Positions 1 to 4,277 of a DNA stretch of 12,750 nt are shown here, piece by piece (position 1 is the stretch's first letter; the number at the start of each line of letters is the position of its first letter). The translations under genes and the position numbers were made by a program. The stretch is from Candidatus Woesearchaeota archaeon (GTDB taxonomy: Archaea > Nanobdellota > Nanobdellia > Woesearchaeales > WALR01): assembly GCA_015522765.1 (NCBI GenBank), contig WALR01000060.1:1-12750 (forward strand). The letters run 5' to 3'. The notes under the pieces were generated by a model. It worked only from the letters and a program-made list of their open reading frames with translations. It ran no database searches and was not told where the DNA came from.

Positions 1-943
1 ACCCCCTTACTTTAAGTGCGAGTACAACACCCTTATTCTTAATTGCAGATTTTAAAACAGAGGACTCTGTTGACACAAAAACACCAGTGACATCCTCTGA
101 GCCGTCAAAAGAACTGATTATTTTAATCCTCTTTGCAGTATCAACTAGGGAAAGCTGCCTCTCAACCTCATACTTTATAATCCTTGGTATTAACCTAAGG
201 TCCTGGGCGCCCTTTATCTCGACGCGGCTCCCCCCCTTCACAGAAACATTAAGGTCCTGCCTTATAGTCCCAAGCCCCCTCTTAACATTCAAAGAACGGA
301 GCAGCGTCCCGAGGTGAAGAGCAACCTCCCCGACCTCGTGTGGATCACCCATAAGGGGGTCAGTGGCAACCTCTATAAGAGGGACCCCAAGCCTTGAAAG
401 CTCGTATTCATCATACGCACTGCCCCTTGCAATTATCTTAGCAGCATCCTCTTCCAGACAGATTGTGGGGATGGTTATGGTCTTGCCCTTCTCTGTCCTG
501 ACAGAACCGTTTAACGCAACCACCATTGTGCGCTGAAATCCTGATGTGTTGCTGCCGTCAATGACAATCTTCCTCATAACCCTTACCTCGTCGACTATTC
601 GCCCCTTTACAAGGGAGGCGAACTGCAGGGCGGTCCTAAGTGCATCAGTGTTTATCCCATGCGGAGGCTCCTCATCGAGCTCAACAAGGCAGGAGCCGGA
701 GGCATAATAAACAAAGCTCTTCGACCTTTCATGTTCAAAAAGAGCCGCTTTGTCAGTCCTTCCTGACTCTCCTGCCGTTACTCTTAGCATTCTCTCTGCC
801 CTGAATCCACGCTTATCAGCCATATCAGACGAGCAGCCGCAGAATAACTTTCCTGTGTTGAGCTGCTGGTGTATCTCTATGCCAACCTTAAGCCCCACCC
901 TCGAGTAATCGGCAATATCCTTGACCCTGTTCTCTCTTCCCAA
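1..943 (-). CDS. gatE: Glu-tRNA(Gln) amidotransferase subunit E, N-terminal part (runs off left edge)
   Basis: GatE pairs with the asparaginase-like GatD to convert Glu-tRNA(Gln) to Gln-tRNA(Gln) in the cytoplasm of archaea. About 314 codons are present, roughly half of the usual length of about 600. Visible: the GatB/GatE opening block VGLKVGIEIHQQLNT (about residues 16-30) followed by KLFCGC; VYYASGSCLVELDEEPPHG; RKIVIDGSNTSGFQR; PLIEVATDP; and QDLNVSVKGGSRVEIKGAQ near residues 230-245. The segment near the left edge (FDGSEDVTGVFVSTES) fits the start of the AspRS-like insertion that distinguishes GatE from bacterial GatB. The start is TTG at 943-941: a stop (TAA) lies immediately upstream in frame, and AGGTGG (rc of 950-955) sits 6 nt before it. 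Family knowledge plus clear motifs make the call firm; only the missing C-terminus is unknown. Confidence 0.93.
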   Translation of the reverse strand, partial: MGRENRVKDIADYSRVGLKVGIEIHQQLNTGKLFCGCSSDMADKRGFRAERMLRVTAGESGRTDKAALFEHERSKSFVYYASGSCLVELDEEPPHGINTDALRTALQFASLVKGRIVDEVRVMRKIVIDGSNTSGFQRTMVVALNGSVRTEKGKTITIPTICLEEDAAKIIARGSAYDEYELSRLGVPLIEVATDPLMGDPHEVGEVALHLGTLLRSLNVKRGLGTIRQDLNVSVKGGSRVEIKGAQDLRLIPRIIKYEVERQLSLVDTAKRIKIISSFDGSEDVTGVFVSTESSVLKSAIKNKGVVLALKVRG

Positions 944-949
944 TTAAAC

Positions 950-988
950 CACCTAATGCAAAAGGAACAGGATGCTTTTATTTTTTTC
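950..988 (-). promoter_or_regulatory. gatE promoter (TATA box) and Shine-Dalgarno
   Basis: On the minus strand an A/T-rich box, GAAAAAAATAAAA (rc of 976-988), lies about 38 bp upstream of the TTG start. The AGGTGG ribosome site is rc of 950-955. This predicts a leader of roughly 10-15 nt. It implies gatE is transcribed separately from the tRNA-Val and hairpin array upstream. Confidence 0.5.
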
Positions 989-991
989 CCT

Positions 992-1013
992 ATAAGGGCC
1001 TAAACGCCCTTAT
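992..1013. repeat. Hairpin 1, unit C
   Basis: Perfect inverted repeat: arms ATAAGGGC and GCCCTTAT with a 6-nt loop. It is identical to the unit B copy at 1102-1123. Confidence 0.75.
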
Positions 1014-1026
1014 CAACCCCGAAAGT

Positions 1027-1048
1027 GGGATTAACAAAAGTTAATCCC
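1027..1048. repeat. Hairpin 2, unit C
   Basis: Perfect 9-bp inverted repeat, GGGATTAAC / GTTAATCCC, around an AAAA loop. The A left unpaired in units A and B is paired to T here. Confidence 0.75.
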
Positions 1049-1080
1049 CCAAAGAAAAAGGAACAACAAAAGGAAAAGAA

Positions 1081-1097
1081 TGGGGCTGCCCTGATTC
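1081..1097 (-). repeat. Degenerate copy of the tRNA-Val 3' end (unit C boundary)
   Basis: TGGGGCTGCCCTGATTC on the plus strand aligns without gaps to the tRNA 3' end at 1318-1334 with about five mismatches. Like the true tRNA end it is preceded by AAGAA. It marks the start of unit C in tRNA-transcription order. Confidence 0.55.
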
Positions 1098-1101
1098 CCA
1101 C

Positions 1102-1123
1102 ATAAGGGCCTAAACGCCCTTAT
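1102..1123. repeat. Hairpin 1, unit B
   Basis: Identical to the hairpin at 992-1013. The identity continues through the flank TCAACCCCGAA to 1133, giving 32 bases in total. Confidence 0.75.
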
Positions 1124-1140
1124 CAACCCCGAATAGAAAA

Positions 1141-1169
1141 GGCGGGATTAACCTAACGGTTAACCCACC
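1141..1169. repeat. Hairpin 2, unit B
   Basis: GGG-A-TTAACC / GGTTAA-CCC with a TAAC loop (1154-1157) and one bulged A at 1147. An outer GG/CC (1141-1142 with 1168-1169) may extend the stem. Read on the plus strand the loop fits the UMAC tetraloop class. Confidence 0.7.
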
Positions 1170-1197
1170 TGAGACAGAAGTAGCAAAAGAATAAGTA

Positions 1198-1212
1198 TGG
1201 GCCCGGCCAGAT
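1198..1212 (-). repeat. Exact 15-base copy of the tRNA-Val 3' end (unit B boundary)
   Basis: TGGGCCCGGCCAGAT on the plus strand is identical to 1318-1332, which is the discriminator, the acceptor 3' strand and part of the T arm of tRNA-Val. The copy sits 120 bp downstream of the real tRNA end in transcription direction. It is too short to be a tRNA. Confidence 0.85.
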
Positions 1213-1218
1213 CCCGAA

Positions 1219-1238
1219 ATAAGGGTTAACACACTTAT
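1219..1238. repeat. Hairpin 1, unit A (diverged)
   Basis: Arms ATAAGGGT / ACACTTAT. One internal mismatch appears (G against A). The innermost pair is T-A where units B and C have C-G, a paired change that keeps the stem. Confidence 0.6.
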
Positions 1239-1251
1239 CAACCCGTAAGGC

Positions 1252-1272
1252 GGGATTAGCTAACGCTAACCC
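1252..1272. repeat. Hairpin 2, unit A
   Basis: GGG-A-TTAGC / GCTAA-CCC around a TAAC loop, with a bulged A at 1255 as in unit B. The fourth pair of the inner stem is G-C here and A-T in units B and C, a compensatory difference. Confidence 0.7.
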
Positions 1273-1317
1273 ACCTATAAAAGAGCAATGATGAAGAGTG
1301 ATAAGGAGAATAAAGAA

Positions 1318-1391
1318 TGGGCCCGGCCAGATTCGAACTGGCGACCTCCGCCGTGTGAAGGCGACGTCATAACCGACTAGACCACAGGCCC
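1318..1391 (-). tRNA. tRNA-Val (anticodon CAC)
   Basis: A 74-nt cloverleaf can be folded by eye. The acceptor GGGCCUG pairs with CGGGCCC (one U-G wobble), with discriminator A. The D stem GUC/GAC encloses AGUCGGUUA. The anticodon stem UCGCC/GGCGG closes the loop UUCACAC, so positions 34-36 read CAC and decode GUG (Val). The T arm GCCAG/CUGGC carries the UUCGAAU loop. No intron is seen. The CCA end is not encoded (TTC follows the discriminator), so a CCA-adding enzyme is needed. An alternative loop register giving UCA or UUC would break the anticodon stem and was not adopted. Its 3' end is repeated in the downstream array at 1198 and, degenerately, at 1081. Confidence 0.93.
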
Positions 1392-1412
1392 CTATGCTTT
1401 AGGGATTATTGC

Positions 1413-1428
1413 GCTTATTTATACTTTT
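1413..1428 (-). promoter_or_regulatory. TATA box of tRNA-Val
   Basis: The minus-strand sequence AAAGTATAAATAAGC (rc of about 1413-1427) is centred about 29 bp upstream of the mature tRNA 5' end. That is the expected archaeal TATA distance for a transcript starting at or just before the tRNA. Confidence 0.65.
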
Positions 1429-1465
1429 TTATTCTTGGCATATTAGCCGGCAGTATAATAACTAA

Positions 1466-1481
1466 CGAAACATTTTTTAAG
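1466..1481 (+). promoter_or_regulatory. Promoter of the 1502-3130 operon
   Basis: GAAACATTTTTTAAG has a purine-rich BRE-like start and a T/A core centred about 26 bp upstream of the ATG at 1502. No Shine-Dalgarno precedes that ATG, so a leaderless mRNA is predicted. Confidence 0.5.
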
Positions 1482-1501
1482 ATTCGCATATTCCTTTAAG
1501 C

Positions 1502-2122
1502 ATGGTGAGCAAAAAGAAGTTCAGGAAGAGGCCTTCAGAGAAGTTTTCGACAAAGAAAAACTTCTGGAGCACAAAGAACATCATGTCCATCTTCTTCGTG
1601 TTAATAATGGCTACGAGCATAGCAGGCATAGTGGCTAATTACGGAGGCAATCACAACACTGTGAAATACAAGGACTACAAGTTTACCCTTAAAAACGGGG
1701 AATGGCTAACGAAAATAAACGGGCAGAAGATGGCATTTCTTTATTCGCCGTCTGATGTGGACAATATAAACGACAGCGGCGCATCTGCACTACTGAGTTC
1801 GCTTCCAATGTTTACGATTACCTATGACCCAGACTCCATGTTCAAAGAGGAAGCAGCACTCCTCCAGTTCCACTACCAGGACATCCTCTCAATGAGGAAT
1901 GTTTATGTTATGCCTGCGCTTACATTTAATGCGTCGACCACCCTGCCTGTTGTCACATGCGCAAATGCCACGCCGAGCGTCCCTGTAGTGTACATAACCT
2001 CAGGCAACTATTCAAGGATACGCGTGGATGGGAACTGTATTATTATAGAGGGCGTCTCTGCCGACGGCATCGTAAGAGAGGGTGAGAGGATTCTCTACGG
2101 CATACTAAGAGTTATTGATTAG
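1502..2122 (+). CDS. Single-pass membrane-anchored protein, paralogue of the next gene
   Basis: The family is not recognised. The 206-residue protein has a very basic N-terminal tail (residues 1-26, rich in K/R), one hydrophobic helix (about 28-46), then an extracytoplasmic domain of about 155 residues. Two cysteines, C153 (VTCANA) and C179 (DGNCIIIEG), are both in the outside domain and could form a disulfide (inference). Several N-x-S/T sites follow the membrane helix. The outside domain shares an ordered motif series with the downstream protein: F-T-L-x-x-G-x-W-x-T-x-I, then I-T-Y-D-P, then a Cys, then P-V-V-Y-I, D-G-N-C-I-I-I-E-G and G-I-V-x-x-x-E-R-x-L-Y. It is the first gene of a three-gene operon. 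The ATG lies about 26 bp from a TATA box with no SD, consistent with leaderless translation. Confidence 0.85.
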   Translation: MVSKKKFRKRPSEKFSTKKNFWSTKNIMSIFFVLIMATSIAGIVANYGGNHNTVKYKDYKFTLKNGEWLTKINGQKMAFLYSPSDVDNINDSGASALLSSLPMFTITYDPDSMFKEEAALLQFHYQDILSMRNVYVMPALTFNASTTLPVVTCANATPSVPVVYITSGNYSRIRVDGNCIIIEGVSADGIVREGERILYGILRVID

Positions 2123-2133
2123 GAGGGGAACAA

Positions 2134-2901
2134 ATGGGCGGAAAGAAGAGGGACTCAAAAGAGGGCAGAAAGAGCGGAGATGTGAAGAACCCGGAGATAC
2201 TCTCTGTGAAGCTTCCCGGTGATAAGAACAGCGCAAAGGCAAAGGAAGCCCAGAGGAAAAGCACAATTTATGTCCTCATTATTCTGGCAGCTGTGATACT
2301 CTCAATTGCAGGAGTCGCAGTATTTAACAGGAACTATCACCCCACCCCGAAGACTATTGGCGATTTAATAGGAGAAACTGTTAACAGGGGGCTTAACACA
2401 AGCACGAGGTTTGTTTATAACGGCTTCGGTTTTGTGAGGTCCGACGGCCTGTGGTATACGGAGATAAAGGAAGGAAAAAATGTGTATACAATCCCCCTCC
2501 ACTTCTCGCCCAGGGAGCTAGGCGATGTAAGACTGATAGGGGATGTGCCCATCTGGACAAAATGGGTGTCTCTCGCGACGAACTTCACATATATAACCTT
2601 TGACCCCGGGGGATCACAACTGCAGTATGTTGCTCTTGCAAACTCAGAGCTGGTGAGCAACCTTGTTCAGGCGCTCTCGGTAAAGCCCGTAATTGCCTGC
2701 ACAAACCGTAATGTGGAAGTGTGTAAAACAGTCCCGCAGGTAAACTGCACGAACAGGAGGGGGCCAGTCATTTATCTTAAGATAGACTCTCCAAATAAGA
2801 TATGGCAGGATTCCAACTGCCTCATTATTCAGGGTAACGCTACAGGAATAGTTAAGTCAGTGGAAAGACTTATATATCAATGGTACGGTATAATGCCTTA
2901 G
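2134..2901 (+). CDS. Single-pass membrane-anchored protein, Cys-rich paralogue
   Basis: The family is not recognised. The 255-residue protein has a long charged cytoplasmic tail (about 1-42), a transmembrane helix (about 44-64) and an outside domain resembling the preceding gene product: GFGFVRSDGLWYTEI (97-111), YITFDP (153-158), PVIYLKI (211-217) and DSNCLIIQG (226-234), ending GIVKSVERLIY. It carries four outside cysteines (189, 197, 205, 229) against two in its neighbour; C189 and C229 correspond to that protein's pair. A strong SD, AGGAGGGG (2121-2128), overlaps the upstream stop and sits 5 nt before the ATG, so the two are translationally linked. The arrangement suggests an ancient tandem duplication whose products may act together at the cell surface (inference). 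Confidence 0.87.
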   Translation: MGGKKRDSKEGRKSGDVKNPEILSVKLPGDKNSAKAKEAQRKSTIYVLIILAAVILSIAGVAVFNRNYHPTPKTIGDLIGETVNRGLNTSTRFVYNGFGFVRSDGLWYTEIKEGKNVYTIPLHFSPRELGDVRLIGDVPIWTKWVSLATNFTYITFDPGGSQLQYVALANSELVSNLVQALSVKPVIACTNRNVEVCKTVPQVNCTNRRGPVIYLKIDSPNKIWQDSNCLIIQGNATGIVKSVERLIYQWYGIMP

Positions 2902-2911
2902 GTGGCGTCTT

Positions 2912-3130
2912 ATGGGCTATTCTGTTAAGAGGAGGATATGGTTTTCTCTGATAATGCTGATTCTCTTCCTTAACCTTTTCATTGTCTCATACCTTTATAA
3001 CATTAGGGGAAATCCAATAATAGAAATAGGGATAGGCAGTTTCTGGGTAAACTCCCTGATGATGCTCCTCTCAGTTATTGCCATGTTAAAGAGCTTCTTC
3101 ATAATTCTTCAGTCAGGAACGACGCGTTAG
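2912..3130 (+). CDS. Small two-helix membrane protein
   Basis: No family recognised. The 72-residue protein has a short basic start (MGYSVKRR), a hydrophobic helix (about 9-30), a short linker with IRGNP, and a second helix (about 42-66), ending QSGTTR. The SD GGTGG (2901-2905) overlaps the stop of the upstream gene and sits 6 nt before the ATG, so it is the third cistron of the operon. Its last 32 bp overlap the 3' end of the convergent gene on the minus strand. A role as a membrane partner of the two anchored paralogues is only a contextual guess. Confidence 0.75.
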   Translation: MGYSVKRRIWFSLIMLILFLNLFIVSYLYNIRGNPIIEIGIGSFWVNSLMMLLSVIAMLKSFFIILQSGTTR

Positions 3131-3491
3131 GAGTGACCTCTGTCAATTTCTCATTTGTGCTGTCCCATGATACAAACCTGATTCCGACGCCCGCACCTAT
3201 AAGCGCTGAGATAACTGCCATGTGCTCCTCCCCTGTTCCGCTGCTTATGTTAAGCGCGACCTCTGCGTCGGCTATCCTGTTCTTAAGAGCATCCCTTATC
3301 TCTGCCGAGAGTTCCTTTGGAGGCTTCCTTAGGTCAAAGGACAGCAGCTCTGCAGAGCCCTCATTAAACTTTTCCTTCCCGAAATCATTCGTGATGATAA
3401 CTACCTTCTCCCACTTATAAGCCCTTATTATGCTGTAGACTGTGCGCCATGTTCCCTTTCCTGTTGATAGTAAAGCCACAAGAGTTGTCAT
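3099..3491 (-). CDS. Stand-alone CARF-like / Rossmann-like protein
   Basis: A 130-residue soluble protein. It opens with a hydrophobic strand and Gly/Thr turn, TLVALLSTGKGTW (3-15), a helix, then a second strand KVVIITNDF (29-37). Later comes ALNISSGTGEEHMAV (79-93) followed by GAGVGIRFVSW. The strand-turn-helix at the start and the N-x-S/T-G-T-x-E/K motif before a helix recall CARF domains (Csm6/Csx1/DUF1887-like sensors of cyclic oligoadenylate), where a GTK motif occupies this place. No nuclease or DNA-binding domain is attached and no CRISPR genes are nearby, so a ring-nuclease-like or regulatory role is possible but unproven. Start choice: GTG at 3500 and ATG at 3497 are in frame, but AGGTG (rc of 3498-3502) is spaced 6 nt from the ATG at 3491, which is preferred. 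The gene overlaps the convergent small membrane gene by 32 bp. Confidence 0.7.
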   Translation of the reverse strand: MTTLVALLSTGKGTWRTVYSIIRAYKWEKVVIITNDFGKEKFNEGSAELLSFDLRKPPKELSAEIRDALKNRIADAEVALNISSGTGEEHMAVISALIGAGVGIRFVSWDSTNEKLTEVTPNASFLTEEL

Positions 3492-3519
3492 AACCATCAC
3501 CTGGACATTCCCGTATTGC

Positions 3520-3533
3520 CTGTATAAATAACA
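3520..3533 (-). promoter_or_regulatory. TATA box of the CARF-like gene
   Basis: TGTTATTTATACA (rc of 3521-3533) is centred about 35 bp upstream of the preferred ATG at 3491. This leaves room for a short leader carrying the AGGTG ribosome site. Confidence 0.5.
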
Positions 3534-3553
3534 GGAATAACAAATGAATCATC

Positions 3554-3638
3554 ATTTATATAAGTTGCTGTTGAATCAGGCAGGGTTTCCGCATATACAT
3601 ATTAATCCGGAATAAGGCTTCTTCGATAGATTTAATAA
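3554..3638 (+). promoter_or_regulatory. Candidate promoters of the M50 protease gene
   Basis: Two plus-strand TATA-like boxes lie in the divergent spacer. GATTTAATAAT (about 3629-3639) is about 27 bp upstream of the ATG at 3661, matching a leaderless transcript. ATTTATATAAG (3554-3564) is a better box but would give a leader of about 75 nt. No SD precedes the ATG, which favours the nearer box. Confidence 0.4.
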
Positions 3639-3660
3639 TGAAGGGAGCCCCCTCCCCTTT

Positions 3661-4227
3661 ATGGGAGTGGTTTCAGCACACGAATTACTAGACATAGTAG
3701 TCATGACCCTGTTTGTAGGGTTCATATTCAAGGATATGGTGGTGCCCAAGGAGAGGTTCTCCCACACGCCTTTGTACAGCCAGAGGGACGCATTTATATT
3801 CTCAATACTTGTGACTGCCCCTGCAATAATATTCCATGAGATGGCGCATAAATTTGTCGCCTTAGCCCTCGGTTTAAGCGCTACCTTCCATGCAGCCTAT
3901 CTCTGGCTTTTTTTCGGAGTTGCCCTTAAGATAGTAGGCTTCCCTTTCATATTCTTTGTGCCGGGATATGTGAGCCACTCGGCGGCAGCCCCTCCCTTGT
4001 ATCTGGCAATGGTCGCTGTTGCAGGGCCCCTAATGAACCTGCTCATATTTTTAGCAAGCGCTTACATACTTAAAAAAACCCGCTGGAAGCGCAGCCAGGA
4101 GAAAATTGTGACCGCACTTGTGCTTACAAAAAAGATAAACCTCTTCCTGTTCATATTCAACATGATACCTATCTCTCCCTTTGATGGGGGGCATTTCTTT
4201 ATTTACCTTCTCAAAGCTATATTTTGA
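3661..4227 (+). CDS. Site-2-protease-type intramembrane metalloprotease (M50 family)
   Basis: A 188-residue, strongly hydrophobic protein. The zinc-binding HExxH is seen as HEMAH at residues 59-63, within a predicted helix. The third ligand is D175 in the NMIPISPFDGGH block, the classic S2P N-x-x-P-x-x-x-x-D-G motif. The AGPLMN turn (121-126) between them is also typical of the family. Enzymes of this type cut substrates within or next to the membrane, for example membrane-tethered regulators; the substrate here is unknown. The protein is short: it has no PDZ or CBS domain and ends 13 residues after the DGG, so it is a near-minimal catalytic core with about five hydrophobic segments. The start at 3661 is the first ATG in this frame after the spacer; an ATG at 3638 is out of frame. 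It stands 50 bp upstream of pyrG, which has its own promoter. Confidence 0.87.
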   Translation: MGVVSAHELLDIVVMTLFVGFIFKDMVVPKERFSHTPLYSQRDAFIFSILVTAPAIIFHEMAHKFVALALGLSATFHAAYLWLFFGVALKIVGFPFIFFVPGYVSHSAAAPPLYLAMVAVAGPLMNLLIFLASAYILKKTRWKRSQEKIVTALVLTKKINLFLFIFNMIPISPFDGGHFFIYLLKAIF

Positions 4228-4234
4228 ATAAAAC

Positions 4235-4274
4235 AAAAATATTAATAATGCAAATTAAAGATTGAAGGTGGGGG
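4235..4274 (+). promoter_or_regulatory. pyrG promoter and Shine-Dalgarno
   Basis: AAAATATTAATAATG (4236-4250) is a TATA-like box about 36 bp upstream of the pyrG ATG. The SD GGTGGGGG (4267-4274) lies 3 nt before the ATG at 4278. The leader would be very short, about 10 nt. Confidence 0.5.
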
Positions 4275-4277
4275 CAA

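Larger units (their letters stand above)
970..1317 (-). repeat. Three imperfect tandem units (110-120 bp) downstream of tRNA-Val
   Basis: This gene-free stretch consists of three related units: about 1198-1317 (A), 1081-1197 (B) and 970-1080 (C). In tRNA transcription order the array runs: tRNA 3' end, a T-rich tract, hairpin 2, a GGGTTGATAAG-containing hairpin 1, then a copy of the tRNA 3' end that opens the next unit. Units B and C share 32 identical bases over hairpin 1 and its flank (1102-1133 versus 992-1023). Units A and B share the last 15 bases of the tRNA. Unit C has lost a recognisable tRNA tail at its gatE-side boundary. The array may have arisen by tandem duplication of the tRNA 3' end plus its downstream region, followed by divergence. 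Whether it is transcribed or functional cannot be read from the sequence. Confidence 0.8.

Noticed and set aside
1..943. GatB instead of GatE
   Set aside because: The opening block, the archaeal context and the start of the AspRS-like insertion near the left edge fit GatE better; bacterial GatB lacks that insertion.
1081..1212. tRNA tails as attachment sites of an integrated element
   Set aside because: The copies are only about 120 bp apart and the interval contains no integrase or other gene, so there is no element to call; kept only as one possible origin of the array.
970..1317. Repeats read as a CRISPR array
   Set aside because: Only three units of 110-120 bp, the similarity spans hairpins and tRNA tails and not a constant short repeat with unique spacers, and no cas genes are present.
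1288..1320. C/D-box guide RNA suggested by ATGATGA at 1288-1294
   Set aside because: No CTGA D box or second C'/D' pair at the spacing expected for archaeal guides.
3131..3420. Plus-strand open frame across the CARF-like gene
   Set aside because: Antisense to the minus-strand gene, which has a TATA box, a ribosome site and coherent strand/helix patterns.
3498..3500. GTG at 3500 or ATG at 3497 as the start of the CARF-like gene
   Set aside because: Both lie inside or directly next to the AGGTG ribosome site; the ATG at 3491 has proper spacing.
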